In this document: in pieces, positions 50,381-59,976 of the stretch
Position numbering within the stretch: position 1 is the stretch's first letter
Layout: each line of letters begins with the position of its first letter
Assembly: GCA_937138495.1 (NCBI GenBank)
Contig: CAKZPE010000094.1
Coordinates: 115,513 to 179,512, forward strand
DNA from: an uncultured Oceanospirillaceae bacterium
GTDB taxonomy: Bacteria > Pseudomonadota > Gammaproteobacteria > Pseudomonadales > Balneatricaceae
Reading direction: 5' to 3'
DNA length: 64,000 nt
Made by a program: the position numbers and the translations under genes
The notes under the pieces: model-generated
Told to the model about the DNA's origin: nothing
Databases searched by the model: none
Seen by the model: the letters and a program-made list of their open reading frames with translations, nothing else

Positions 50381-51114
50381 ATTCTTTAACCTTAAATAAA
50401 GCCGGCTGTTCTACATTTCCTGACAAGCCTGCTGTTACATTTGGCACTAACAGCCGCCCGGGAAATACCGGCACTCACCCTTTATTCATAGTAAAGCAGG
50501 CTTATTACCTGCAACCGGCCCGACGGTCGACATAGGCTCTGCTCTGAGCAGAAGGATGTCCGGGTGTCAGACCTTTATTGGCCCGGCACAGCAATCACAG
50601 AATAAAACACGCATGAATGCCCGAGATTAGGCACAGTGTAACTGCACCTCCTTTATAACTCAAAATAATAATTAGGAATTAAAAATCATCAAAATGGAAT
50701 AAGCAGATAAAACTAAAGTGCATTAATTATTCCTAAAAGATTTAAAAAGAAGCTAATTTATTCTTTTTAATTTTATGCAGTTATCTGCCATAATAGCCGC
50801 CATTACGCCCTCTCTGACGACTCGGGCCGCTGGCAGGAAGCAAAGAAAACCTGCGCCCCGGCAATAAAAGCCGGAAAAAAGACAGAAATTGCCGTCGCAG
50901 GAAAACTTGCCTATACCCCGGGGATGCTAAAATCAGTAGAATTTAGCCGCCTGAAAGCAACCCGGCAAGACTGTCAGCATTTGCCTGATGACGGAACCAA
51001 ATTGCACACGGGCACTGTTAACAAAATGCCCATGCAATCCCGGCGCAGGACTCACCCTCCACTCCCGGGAACATAATCTTATAAGCGCTATATAAAAGGT
51101 TACACGATCGCCAT
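50381..51114. other. 734-bp gene-free divergent region with a long rsx leader
   Basis: It separates the reductase gene from rsxA. AT-rich 50650-50780 probably holds the reductase promoter. A plus-strand extended -10 (TGCCATAAT, 50786-50794) would give rsxA a leader of about 310 bases. Within it, hairpins GCAGG...CCTGC (50833-50854), CCGGC-AATAAAA-GCCGG (50858-50874) and GGGCA...TGCCC (about 51010-51031) are visible. No known riboswitch class was recognised. Confidence 0.5.
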
Positions 51115-51696
51115 ATGACAGAATATCTGCTTATTCTTATCAGCACCGTGTTGGTTAACAACTTCGTACTGGTGCAGTTTCTCGGCCTTTGTCCTTTCAT
51201 GGGGGTTTCCAACAAACTCGAAACCGCGATGGGCATGTCGCTGGCGACAACCTTTGTACTGACCCTGTCATCGGTCTGCAGCTATCTGGTATACAGCTAC
51301 CTGCTGGAACCATTAGCACTTACCTACCTGAAAACAATCAGTTTTATTCTGGTCATTGCTGTCGTCGTTCAGTTCACTGAAATGGTGGTTCGCAAGACCA
51401 GCCCGCTGCTGTATAAGCTGCTGGGTATTTTCCTGCCACTCATCACTACCAACTGCGCAGTTCTGGGTGTCGCTTTGCTGAACATCAAAAAGATGAACGG
51501 CTTTATCGACTCCATCGTTTACGGTTTTGGCGCCGCAGTGGGCTTCTCTCTGGCACTGATTTTGTTCTCAGCAATGCGTGAACGTATCGCTGTTGCAGAT
51601 GTGCCGACGCCATTTAAAGGGTCTGCGATCGGCATGGTAACTGCCGGGCTGATGTCGCTGGCGTTTCTGGGCTTTACCGGCCTTGTTCAGTTTTAA
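51115..51696 (+). CDS. rsxA: Electron transport complex subunit RsxA
   Basis: A 193-residue polytopic inner-membrane subunit of the Rsx/Rnf ferredoxin:NAD oxidoreductase complex, with six membrane segments. The conserved N-terminus MTEYLLILISTVLVNNFVLVQFLGLCPFMG and the later PLITTNCAVLGVALL are the antiporter-like pair with RsxE; both Cys of the intramembrane FeS site are kept (GLCPFMG, TNCAVLG). First gene of the operon, behind AAAGGTTA, and 24 bp before rsxB. Confidence 0.97.
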   Translation: MTEYLLILISTVLVNNFVLVQFLGLCPFMGVSNKLETAMGMSLATTFVLTLSSVCSYLVYSYLLEPLALTYLKTISFILVIAVVVQFTEMVVRKTSPLLYKLLGIFLPLITTNCAVLGVALLNIKKMNGFIDSIVYGFGAAVGFSLALILFSAMRERIAVADVPTPFKGSAIGMVTAGLMSLAFLGFTGLVQF

Positions 51697-51720
51697 CCGC
51701 CGGGCAGTCGAGGAATTATC

Positions 51721-52326
51721 ATGAGCGCAGTATTAATCGCCATTCTTGTTCTGCTGGGGCTTGGGCTGATCTTCGGCATATTGCTGGGTTACTCATCCAT
51801 CCGCTTTAAAGTAGAAGGCAACCCACTGGTTGAACAGGTTGACGGCCTTCTGCCACAAACCCAGTGCGGCCAGTGCGGCCACCCTGGCTGTCGCCCCTAC
51901 GCTGAAGCCATCGTTAACGGCGAAGCGATTAACAAATGCCCTCCGGGCGGCCAAAGTACCATCGATGCACTGGCTGACCTGCTTGATGTTGAAGCCATCC
52001 CGCTGGATGCCGAACACGGCGAAGAACAGGTTAAATCTGTTGCTTATATACGCGAAGACGAATGCATCGGTTGCACCAAGTGTATTCAGGCCTGTCCGGT
52101 TGATGCCATCCTCGGCGCCGCCAAGCAAATGCACACCGTTATTACGACTGAATGTACCGGCTGCGACCTTTGCGTCGAGCCCTGCCCTGTTGACTGTATT
52201 GATATGCTGCCTATCGAAACCACCCTGAATACCTGGCAATGGAACATGCCTAAATCCGGTGTCGACCTGATCGCCACTGATCTGCGCCCGGGCGTGAGCC
52301 AGCACTCTGCGGAGGGCAAAGCATGA
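51721..52326 (+). CDS. rsxB: Electron transport complex subunit RsxB
   Basis: A 201-residue iron-sulfur subunit carrying electrons within the Rsx complex. An N-terminal membrane anchor (LIAILVLLGLGLIFGILLG) is followed by a 4Fe-4S domain TQCGQCGHPGCRPYAEAI...CPPGG and two ferredoxin-type clusters, CIGCTKCIQACPVDAI and CTGCDLCVEPCPVDCI. Overlaps the rsxC start by 4 bp (ATGA). Confidence 0.97.
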   Translation: MSAVLIAILVLLGLGLIFGILLGYSSIRFKVEGNPLVEQVDGLLPQTQCGQCGHPGCRPYAEAIVNGEAINKCPPGGQSTIDALADLLDVEAIPLDAEHGEEQVKSVAYIREDECIGCTKCIQACPVDAILGAAKQMHTVITTECTGCDLCVEPCPVDCIDMLPIETTLNTWQWNMPKSGVDLIATDLRPGVSQHSAEGKA

Positions 52327-55300
52327 ACGCACAGATTCACAGCTTCCATGGCGGCATTCACCCTCCGGAAAATAAACGCCAGTCCACCGGCGGATGCATC
52401 ACTGAAGCACCTGTACCATCACGCATCATATTACCGCTGCAGCAGCACATCGGGCTGCCAGCGGACCCACTGGTCAAAATGGGCGATAAGGTACTGAAGG
52501 GACAAACTGTCGCTGAAGCAATTGGCCGCATCAGTGCCAATATACATGCCTCCACCTCAGGCACCGTAGTTGCGATAGAACCGCACCCGGTACCCCACAT
52601 GTCCGGCATGATGGCTGACTGCATCATCATAGAAGCAGACGGTAACGATCAGTGGGCTGAACACCAGGGGCTGGAAGATTATCAGAAACTGCCCAAACCA
52701 GAACTGATTGAACACATCCGTAAAGCAGGTGTTGCCGGCATGGGCGGTGCAGGCTTTCCAACCGACGTTAAACTGCATCTGGGTGATGATCACATCGTCA
52801 ACACCCTGATCATTAACGCCGCCGAATGCGAACCCTATATCACCGCCGATGACATGCTGATGCGCGAACGTGCCGACAAAATACTCGGCGGCATCGAAAT
52901 CATCGCCCACCTGCTTAAGCCCCTGCACATTATTGTTGGCATTGAAGATAACAAGCCACAGGCAATCCGGGCCCTTCAGGAAGCATTCGATGGCTGCACA
53001 CTGAACCTCGACATCATCAGTGTCCCGACCAAATACCCTTCCGGCGGTGAAAAGCAGCTGATTAAACTGCTGACAGGCGTAGAGGTACCCAGTGGAAAAA
53101 TTCCTGCTGATGTAGGCATTGTCTGCCAGAACGTCGGCACCACGACGGCTGTCTTTGACGCAGTTCACCACGGTAAGCCGCTGGTTAGCCGGATCATTAC
53201 CATAACCGGCGAAGCTGTTGCTCATCCCCAGAACCTGGAAGCCCGCATCGGCACACCTTTTGCGGACCTGCTGACATTCTGCGGCCTGAGTGAACAACAC
53301 CTTGCCCGGCTGATCGTCGGCGGCCCCATGATGGGCCTGACTGTCGAGAACCAACAGATTCCGATGATCAAAACCAGTAACTGCCTGATTGCCGGCAGCA
53401 TCAACGAATTCCCGGCACAACCACCGGCACAGGCCTGCATCCGTTGTGGGATGTGCGAACAGGTCTGCCCGGTTGAACTGCTGCCTCAACAGTTGCACTG
53501 GTTCGCCAAAGGAAAAGAATTCGAAAAAGCCAAACATCACAACCTGTTCGACTGCATCGAATGTGGCGCCTGCTCTTATGTATGTCCGAGTAACATTCCA
53601 CTGGTGCAGTACTACCGTTTTGCCAAGGGTGAAATCCGCAAAGAAGACGCCGAACAGCGTAAAGCCGATCATGCCCGTCTGCGTTTCGAAGCCCGCCAGG
53701 CCCGTCAGGAACAGGAACAGCTGGAGAAAGAACTGCGCCGTAAAGCCCGCGCAGAGGAAGCTGCCAAGAGCCAGGCCGCCAAACGTGATGCTGTTATCAC
53801 CAAACAAGCCAGCAGCGCACCTGAAAGCACCGGCGAACCGGATCTCAAACAGCTGAAAACCAATGCGGCGGTTGCCCGCACAAAACTGAAAAAAGCTGAA
53901 AAAGCCCTCAGCAATGCCCAGGCCAAAGGCCTTGACGGAATAGATACACTGCAAGAAACCGTTAATCAGCTACAGGCGAAATCTGATACCGCTGCACAGG
54001 CTTACGAACAGGCCCAACAGGCGCCTGCGGCTCCGGCCGCACCGGTACTGGATATCAAACAGCTGAAAACCAATGCAGCTATCGCCCGTACCAAGCTGAA
54101 GAAAGCCGAAAAACAACTGGCAAATGCCCGGGATAACGGCGCGGATAATATCGCCGAACTGGAAGCAGAAGTTAAGGCGCTGACAGATAAGTCAGCCACG
54201 GCCGAAGCCGCTTTCAAAGCAGCAGAATCCGGCGAGACACCACCAGTAACTCCGGCAGCACCAGCCTTTACTCAGGCACAACTGGACGATCTGAAAGCCG
54301 GTGTTGACGCACTGCAGGGCAAGGTCGATAAAGCCAAAGCCGCCTACGAAAAAGCTGCTGCTTCCGACAGCCCGGCCGCACCGAAAATGGCCGATGGCGT
54401 CACCAAGCTGGAAGGCAAACTGAAAGACGCTGAAGCAGAATATCAGCAGGCATTGCAGGCTAACCAGGCCGGCACTTCCGCCCCACCGGCGACCCCGGCA
54501 TTCACCCAGGCACAACTGGACGACCTGAAAGCCGATGTTGACGCACTGCAGGGCAAAGTTAATAAAGCCAAAGCTGCCTACGAAAAAGCTGCAGCCTCGG
54601 ATAGCCCGGCCGCACCGAAAATGGCCGATGGCGTCACCAAGCTGGAAGGCAAACTGAAAGATGCTGAAGCGGAATATCAGCAAGCATTGCAGGCTAACCA
54701 GGCCAACACATCTGCCGCACCGGCAGCCCCTGCATTCAGCCAGGCACAACTGGATGATCTGAAAGCCGATGCTGAAGCACTGCAGGGCAAGGTTAATAAA
54801 GCCAAAGCCGCCTACGAAAAAGCGGCAGCCTCGGACAGCCCGGCCGCGCCGAAAATGGCCGATGGCGTCACTAAGCTGGAAGGCAAACTGAAAGATGCTG
54901 AAGCGGAATATCAGCAGGCATTGCAGGCTAACCAGGCCAACACATCTGCCGCACCGGCAGCCCCTGCATTCAGCCAGGCACAACTGGACGATCTGAAAGC
55001 CGATGCTGAGACACTGCAGGGCAAGGTTAATAAAGCCAGAGCCGCCTACGAAAAAGCAGCTGCTTCCGACAGCCCGGCCGCACCCAAAATGGCTGATGGC
55101 GTCACTAAGCTGGAAGACAAACTGAGAGATGCTGAAGCTGAATATCAGCAGGCCTTACAGGCAAACAACGCCAGCACGTCAACAGCACCGGCAGCCATTA
55201 ACAATGTTGCCGCAGAAAAACCGGACGCAAAAGCCCTGAAGCAACAGGTATCTATTATGCGCACCAAGCTGAAGAAAGCTGAAAAAGCACTGAGTGAAGC

Positions 55301-55601
55301 AGATGACAGTACTCGCGCCGAACTGGAACAGGATGTGGCAAGCCTGACCGAACGCTATGAACAGGCTCAGGCAGAACTGGCTGATCTGGAAGCAACACAT
55401 ATTGCTGCAGCAGCTGCAGCAGGCATCGATCTGAAACAACTTAAAATTGATGCTGCACTGGCACGCGCTGCGATTACCAAGGCCGAACGTGCACTGAGCA
55501 AAGCTGAAGATGATGCACAGGCAAACTTGCAGGCAGAATTACTCAGCGCACAGCAAAAAGCAGCAGAACTTAATTCAACACTGGAACGTTTTTCTAAGTA
55601 A
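52323..55601 (+). CDS. rsxC: Electron transport complex subunit RsxC with long repeat tail
   Basis: A 1092-residue peripheral NADH/FMN/FeS subunit of the Rsx complex. Residues 1-450 form the conserved core: NAAECEPYITADDMLM, the FMN/NADH-binding GGEKQLIKLLTG, and two clusters CIRCGMCEQVCPVELLP and CIECGACSYVCPSNIPL. The remaining 640 residues are a charged, Ala/Lys/Glu-rich helical tail with LKTNAAVARTKLKKAEKAL-type repeats and, from residue 647, four near-identical 78-residue units (annotated separately). E. coli RsxC (740 residues) has a similar but shorter tail. The tail is probably a coiled or helical extension with unknown partners. It lies 5 bp before rsxD. Confidence 0.96.
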   Translation: MNAQIHSFHGGIHPPENKRQSTGGCITEAPVPSRIILPLQQHIGLPADPLVKMGDKVLKGQTVAEAIGRISANIHASTSGTVVAIEPHPVPHMSGMMADCIIIEADGNDQWAEHQGLEDYQKLPKPELIEHIRKAGVAGMGGAGFPTDVKLHLGDDHIVNTLIINAAECEPYITADDMLMRERADKILGGIEIIAHLLKPLHIIVGIEDNKPQAIRALQEAFDGCTLNLDIISVPTKYPSGGEKQLIKLLTGVEVPSGKIPADVGIVCQNVGTTTAVFDAVHHGKPLVSRIITITGEAVAHPQNLEARIGTPFADLLTFCGLSEQHLARLIVGGPMMGLTVENQQIPMIKTSNCLIAGSINEFPAQPPAQACIRCGMCEQVCPVELLPQQLHWFAKGKEFEKAKHHNLFDCIECGACSYVCPSNIPLVQYYRFAKGEIRKEDAEQRKADHARLRFEARQARQEQEQLEKELRRKARAEEAAKSQAAKRDAVITKQASSAPESTGEPDLKQLKTNAAVARTKLKKAEKALSNAQAKGLDGIDTLQETVNQLQAKSDTAAQAYEQAQQAPAAPAAPVLDIKQLKTNAAIARTKLKKAEKQLANARDNGADNIAELEAEVKALTDKSATAEAAFKAAESGETPPVTPAAPAFTQAQLDDLKAGVDALQGKVDKAKAAYEKAAASDSPAAPKMADGVTKLEGKLKDAEAEYQQALQANQAGTSAPPATPAFTQAQLDDLKADVDALQGKVNKAKAAYEKAAASDSPAAPKMADGVTKLEGKLKDAEAEYQQALQANQANTSAAPAAPAFSQAQLDDLKADAEALQGKVNKAKAAYEKAAASDSPAAPKMADGVTKLEGKLKDAEAEYQQALQANQANTSAAPAAPAFSQAQLDDLKADAETLQGKVNKARAAYEKAAASDSPAAPKMADGVTKLEDKLRDAEAEYQQALQANNASTSTAPAAINNVAAEKPDAKALKQQVSIMRTKLKKAEKALSEADDSTRAELEQDVASLTERYEQAQAELADLEATHIAAAAAAGIDLKQLKIDAALARAAITKAERALSKAEDDAQANLQAELLSAQQKAAELNSTLERFSK
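54261..55196 (+). repeat. Four in-frame 234-bp tandem repeats inside rsxC
   Basis: Units start at 54261, 54495, 54729 and 54963, each 234 bp (78 residues: PAFTQAQLDDLKA... through YQQALQANQA and a linker of Ala, Pro, Thr and Ser). Spacing is exact in all four copies, and large blocks are identical between copies 2, 3 and 4, so they arose by recent duplication. Codon phase is kept, as needed for a coding repeat. Confidence 0.95.
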
Positions 55602-55606
55602 CCATT

Positions 55607-56662
55607 ATGGCTTTAATAAGAATTACCTCCCCTCATACACATCGCCCGGGCAACACCGGCGATGTCATGCGCACAGTCATACTGGCTACACTGCCGGGGA
55701 TGGCCGCTATGACGTTCTTTTTTGGCTGGGGCACCCTGATACAAATTCTCTGGGGCTGCCTGCTGGCGGTCAGCTTTGAAGCCGCCATCATTAAGCTGCG
55801 CAAACGCCCGGTCAGCTTCTACCTGCAGGATTACAGCGCAATTGTAACCGCCGTACTGCTCGGTCTGGCCATTCCTCCATTCGCCCCATGGTGGGTGATG
55901 TTTGTCGGCATCCTGTTCGCCATCGCCATTGCCAAGCACATGTATGGTGGTATGGGCAGCAATCCCTTCAACCCGGCAATGGCTGCTTACGCCCTGTTAC
56001 TGGTGTCTTTCCCGGTACAGATGACCAGCTGGAGTGCTCCGTTCGTCATGGTCGGTGAAGGTTGGAGCATCATCAGCTTTATTGATTCCCTGCAGTTTAT
56101 TTTTTCTGGCATTCAGCCAGCTCTGTATGACGCTTTTTCCATGGCTACACCGCTGGACGTCATGAAGCATAAAGGCGGCTTTACGACTGAAGAAATGTGG
56201 TATCAAAGCCCGCTTCTGGCGGAAGGTATCGGTGCCTGGCACGCCGTTAGCGCCGCCTATGTAATGGGCGGTATCTTCCTGCTGTACCGCAAGATTTTTA
56301 CCTGGCACGCACCGGTCGCCATGCTTGGGACACTGGCAGCGGTATCCACCCTGTTCTTCCTGATTGATCCGGATAACTATCCAGACCCGTTCTTCCACCT
56401 GACCACAGGTGCAACCATGCTGGCGGCATTCTTTATCATCACCGACCCGGTCACATCCTGCACCAGCAACAAAGGTAAGCTGTGGTTTGCCGCCGGTATC
56501 GGCCTGCTGATTTTCATTATCCGCAGCTGGGGCAACTACCCGGACGCTGTCGCTTTTGCCGTATTGCTGATGAATCTGAGCGCCCCTTTTATTGATCAGT
56601 ATACCCAGCCACGCACCTACGGACACGCCAAAGCTAAACGCGGCATGAAGGGGAACAGCTAA
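55607..56662 (+). CDS. rsxD: Electron transport complex subunit RsxD
   Basis: A 351-residue polytopic subunit of the Rsx complex carrying a covalent FMN on the threonine of TTGATMLAAFF (in the family, the T of an S/T-GAT motif). Features: SPHTHRPGNTGDVMRTV at the start, PFAPWWVMFVGILFAIAIAKHMYGG, GMGSNPFNPAMAAYALLLVSFP, and the C-terminal NYPDAVAFAVLLMNLSAPFID. The stop overlaps the rsxG start by one base. Confidence 0.97.
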   Translation: MALIRITSPHTHRPGNTGDVMRTVILATLPGMAAMTFFFGWGTLIQILWGCLLAVSFEAAIIKLRKRPVSFYLQDYSAIVTAVLLGLAIPPFAPWWVMFVGILFAIAIAKHMYGGMGSNPFNPAMAAYALLLVSFPVQMTSWSAPFVMVGEGWSIISFIDSLQFIFSGIQPALYDAFSMATPLDVMKHKGGFTTEEMWYQSPLLAEGIGAWHAVSAAYVMGGIFLLYRKIFTWHAPVAMLGTLAAVSTLFFLIDPDNYPDPFFHLTTGATMLAAFFIITDPVTSCTSNKGKLWFAAGIGLLIFIIRSWGNYPDAVAFAVLLMNLSAPFIDQYTQPRTYGHAKAKRGMKGNS

Positions 56663-57321
56663 TGGAAATGCTCACCGCTATCCGTAACAGCGCCGCTGGC
56701 CTGGGAATTTTTGCCGTCGTCACCGCCGGTGCCATCGCGCTGACCCAGATTTCCACCGAGCAGCGCATTGCTGATAATATCGAAGCACAGCAGGCAAAAG
56801 CACTCTATGAGATCGTGCCAAGCAGCAGCATCGATAATGACATGCTCAACGATACACTGATCATCAACAAGCCCGAACTGACCGGTATGAACGAAGCAAC
56901 CGTGTTCCGTGCCCGCCGTAACGGCCAGGTCCGGACTGTGATCATGCCAGTGGTCGCGCCTGACGGTTACACTGGCGCAATCTCTCTTATCGTCGGCATT
57001 AACCGCGACGAAAGCCTTGCCGGTGTCCGGGTACTGGCACACAAAGAAACTCCCGGACTGGGCGATAAAGTTGAACTGAAAAAATCTGACTGGATTCTGA
57101 GCTTTAACGGTCAGCAGTACGACAGCGAAAACGATACACAGTGGGCGGTAAAGAAAGATGGCGGCCGCTTCGACCAGTTTACCGGCGCAACGATCACCCC
57201 CCGGGCGATTGTAAACGCCACTAAAGCCGCGGTTCGTTATTTCCGCGAACATAAAACAGCATTACTGGATGATCCTCAGCCGCAGGACAACCAGACAGCG
57301 ACCGGCACGGGAGCAGAGTAA
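56662..57321 (+). CDS. rsxG: Electron transport complex subunit RsxG
   Basis: A 219-residue subunit with one N-terminal membrane anchor (GLGIFAVVTAGAIALTQI) and a periplasmic-type FMN-binding domain. The covalent FMN site is the threonine of QFTGATITPRAI, with the Gly-rich GVRVLAHKETPGLGDK upstream. Starts one base inside the rsxD stop and shares one base with rsxE (TAATG at both borders), so translation is coupled. Confidence 0.96.
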   Translation: MEMLTAIRNSAAGLGIFAVVTAGAIALTQISTEQRIADNIEAQQAKALYEIVPSSSIDNDMLNDTLIINKPELTGMNEATVFRARRNGQVRTVIMPVVAPDGYTGAISLIVGINRDESLAGVRVLAHKETPGLGDKVELKKSDWILSFNGQQYDSENDTQWAVKKDGGRFDQFTGATITPRAIVNATKAAVRYFREHKTALLDDPQPQDNQTATGTGAE

Positions 57322-58031
57322 TGGCGACCGACTACCAGAAAATCACTTTAGACGGATTGTGGACGAACAACCCGGCACTGGTACAGCTTTTAGGCCTGTG
57401 TCCGTTGCTGGCAGTCACCGGCACAGTTGTAAACGCTCTGGGCCTGGGCATTGCCAGCATCCTGGTACTGATCGGCTCTAACCTGACAATCTCCATGTTT
57501 CGTCACTTTGTACCGGACTCTGTACGCCTGCCGGTATTTGTTATGGTTATCGCCTCATTCGTCACCTGCATCGAACTGCTGATGCAAGCCTTCACGTATG
57601 AGCTCTACACCATCCTTGGCATCTTTATCCCGCTGATCGTCACCAACTGTGCCATTATGGGCCGGGCAGATGCTTTTGCCTGTAAAAACCCGGTAGGCGC
57701 CTCTCTGCTGGACGGAATTATGATGGGCCTGGGCTTCACCCTGGTCCTGGTATTACTCGGCGCCATGCGGGAGATTCTGGGACTGGGTACTCTGTTCACC
57801 GACATGAACCTGCTGTTCGGCCCTGCTGCTGAAAGCTGGAAAATCACACTGGTTGATGATTACAGCGGTTTCCTGTTTGCCATCTTACCTCCAGGTGCTT
57901 TTGTCGGCATGGGCCTGATCGTTGCGGCCAAGAACATCATTGATCAGCGCCTTGAAGAACGCCGCAAACAACAACCGAAAACTCCTTCAGAAGGCCCTAA
58001 ACGGGCCCGTATTACCGGTAATATCAGCTAA
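57321..58031 (+). CDS. rsxE: Electron transport complex subunit RsxE
   Basis: A 236-residue polytopic inner-membrane subunit paralogous to RsxA, with six membrane segments. Key parts: NNPALVQLLGLCPLLAVTG and IPLIVTNCAIMGRADAFA, each with the conserved Cys, and LDGIMMGLGFTLVLVLLGAMREILG. Last of the rsx genes; nth follows 164 bp later on the same strand. Confidence 0.97.
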   Translation: MATDYQKITLDGLWTNNPALVQLLGLCPLLAVTGTVVNALGLGIASILVLIGSNLTISMFRHFVPDSVRLPVFVMVIASFVTCIELLMQAFTYELYTILGIFIPLIVTNCAIMGRADAFACKNPVGASLLDGIMMGLGFTLVLVLLGAMREILGLGTLFTDMNLLFGPAAESWKITLVDDYSGFLFAILPPGAFVGMGLIVAAKNIIDQRLEERRKQQPKTPSEGPKRARITGNIS

Positions 58032-58195
58032 ACCTGTCATCAACTCCTCTGTTCAAACATGCCGGCTAACTGCCGGCATTTTATTGCCCGCATAAAGCCG
58101 CACCACACAGCTTGCAACAGCAGCACTCAAGTACTTCAATTACACACGCAGGGCCATTAATATATGCATCACGAGCCACGTCAGAAGCCAGAATA

Positions 58196-58831
58196 ATGAA
58201 TAAAACCAAACGCCAAGAAATCTTTACCCGCCTGCGGGACGATAATCCGAACCCGGTTACCGAACTTGAATTCAGCAACCCGTTTGAGCTGCTGGTCGCT
58301 GTCGCACTGTCTGCGCAGGCAACTGATGTCAGCGTCAACAAAGCGACCCGCAAACTGTTTCCCGTAGCAAACACTCCGGAAGCGATTTATGCTCTGGGCG
58401 TCGACGGACTTAAGGAATATATCAAAACCATTGGCCTGTATAACTCAAAAGCCGAAAACGTCATTAAGGCCTGTAAGATTCTGATCGACAAACACAACTC
58501 TGTTGTACCGCAAAACCGTGAAGACCTTGAAGAGCTTCCGGGGGTTGGCCGAAAAACCGCTAACGTGGTGCTAAATACCGCATTCAGACAAATCGCAATG
58601 GCGGTTGATACACATATTTTTCGCGTTTCTAACCGGACTAAAATTGCACCGGGTAAAAACGTCAACGAAGTCGAGCAGAAACTGCTGAAATTTGTGCCGA
58701 ATGAATTTCTGATGGACGCCCATCACTGGCTGATTCTGCATGGCCGCTATGTCTGTACAGCCCGAAAACCCAAATGCAACAGCTGCATGATTGAAGACCT
58801 TTGTGAGTTTAAAGATAAAACAGACTTCTGA
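58196..58831 (+). CDS. nth: Endonuclease III
   Basis: A 211-residue DNA glycosylase/AP lyase for oxidised pyrimidines. The ATG at 58196 gives the family length; an upstream in-frame ATG at 58112 is rejected. Visible: helix-hairpin-helix LPGVGRKTANVVL with the catalytic Lys region, VDTHIFRVSNR with the catalytic Asp, and the C-terminal 4Fe-4S motif C-x6-C-x2-C-x5-C in CTARKPKCNSCMIEDLC. nth follows rsx in many gammaproteobacteria, as here. Confidence 0.97.
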   Translation: MNKTKRQEIFTRLRDDNPNPVTELEFSNPFELLVAVALSAQATDVSVNKATRKLFPVANTPEAIYALGVDGLKEYIKTIGLYNSKAENVIKACKILIDKHNSVVPQNREDLEELPGVGRKTANVVLNTAFRQIAMAVDTHIFRVSNRTKIAPGKNVNEVEQKLLKFVPNEFLMDAHHWLILHGRYVCTARKPKCNSCMIEDLCEFKDKTDF

Positions 58832-58885
58832 TAAACGGTTAACAATCCTGCCACCCGCAGGCAATAATCACCTGACAAACAGGTC

Positions 58886-58918
58886 GGCGCCTGAAGTACC
58901 TTACGCGTATCAGGCGCC
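58886..58918 (+). terminator. Probable terminator after nth
   Basis: GGCGCCTGA and TCAGGCGCC form a 9-bp dyad with a 15-base loop, followed by TT only. The stem is strong but the T-run is short, so termination is likely but not certain. Confidence 0.45.
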
Positions 58919-59053
58919 TTCATCGCAGCAAACAAAACGCTTCCCCGCCGATTAACTCAACCCGCCACAACGGCCGCCATACAGCCGTTCAGAGAACTGC
59001 CCGGCAACGCGCTGCCCCAACCTGAAACATACCTGAAAGTTACCCCCACATTC

Positions 59054-59062
59054 TGTGGATAA
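59054..59062 (-). promoter_or_regulatory. Perfect DnaA box
   Basis: TGTGGATAA is the complement of the consensus TTATCCACA. Two weaker sites, TGTGGACTT near 59244 and TTTCCACAG near 59270, lie within 220 bp in an AT-rich stretch. One perfect box may be chance. Confidence 0.4.
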
Positions 59063-59699
59063 ATCTGTTTACAACTATTGGACACACCTCTGAAAGCCGC
59101 ATGATTACAGGCTTTGTTACAGATCGGTCATATTTAACACAAAACCATTAATACTAATAAAATCAATTAGTTAAGAGAAAACATCTGTAAAATTACATAA
59201 ATAACTAAATGACCGGTTAAGAAAAAAGCCCTTGACAAGCACCTGTGGACTTTAATTTTTTCAATCAGTTTCCACAGCGTTTTTTACTGATCAAATAACA
59301 ACCAATTTTCATGCCAGCATGCCAAAAAAAACAGTATTTTTTGCAAACACACACGCTACTCAAACAATGGTTTTCAGCTGGCCAGCGGTATCTTCAGGGA
59401 CACTCTGACTCCTCGCAGGAACAATCTCTTTTCAGACGCCCGGATATCGGGAGGATACAGCCATAAACCTCTAGAGCATTCCGGTAAAAGGTACGTGAGT
59501 AAAACAAAATTCAAACAAAACTGTTAACAATCATTTACAGAAGTGAAACACACTGAACACATAAAAACCGATCATTACCGGCCCTACTGATACCCGGGAG
59601 AAAAACTGTTAGCGCCGCGGCCAGAATCAAAACAGCCCACAGCGTAAAAAGAGAAGAGAGAAAAAAGAACAACAAACAGACAGAAAGGAAAACTGAGAA

Positions 59700-59966
59700 T
59701 CAGTCTTCCAGAATTTCAATTTCAATGTGCCCGACAGGCTTACAGCAACAGGTCAGAATTTCATCGCCGACAGTATCAAACAGCGCATCCTGCACCTGCT
59801 CCACTTCACCATCAATCAGACGAACCTTGCAGGTTCCGCAGTAACCGCCGCGGCAGTTGTAAGGCGCGGGAATATCCTGCGCCTCCAGAGCATCCAGTAA
59901 TGAAAACTCATACTGGTAGTAAAACGTTCCGTGGTGATTGACCTTGATCCTTGGAATACCACTCAT
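59700..59966 (-). CDS. yfaE: 2Fe-2S ferredoxin YfaE
   Basis: An 88-residue plant-type 2Fe-2S ferredoxin that maintains the diferric-tyrosyl cofactor of NrdB. Cluster ligands: CRGGYCGTC (C-x4-C-x2-C) and the distal Cys of LTCCCKPVG. It lies 10 bp after nrdB on the same strand, as in E. coli, so it is part of the nrd operon. Confidence 0.96.
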   Translation of the reverse strand: MSGIPRIKVNHHGTFYYQYEFSLLDALEAQDIPAPYNCRGGYCGTCKVRLIDGEVEQVQDALFDTVGDEILTCCCKPVGHIEIEILED

Positions 59967-59976
59967 GACTCAGCCC

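Larger units (their letters stand above)
58832..59699. other. 868-bp gene-free AT-rich stretch between nth and yfaE
   Basis: No open frame above 60 residues and no tRNA pattern is seen. It holds a GGCGCCTGA...TCAGGCGCC dyad (58886-58918) past nth, a perfect DnaA box TGTGGATAA (59054-59062) within CCACA-TTC-TGTGG, and a CTGTGGA...TCCACAG dyad (59243-59277). TTGACA at 59232-59237 lacks a good -10 partner. The rest is AT-rich without clear structure. Confidence 0.55.

Noticed and set aside
50821..51000. Cobalamin, FMN or TPP riboswitch before rsxA
   Set aside because: None of the conserved core motifs of these classes could be found; only generic hairpins are present.
52557..54983. Long minus-strand open frames within rsxC
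   Set aside because: Antisense shadows of the repetitive rsxC tail; they lack start signals and the repeats are in codon phase only on the plus strand.
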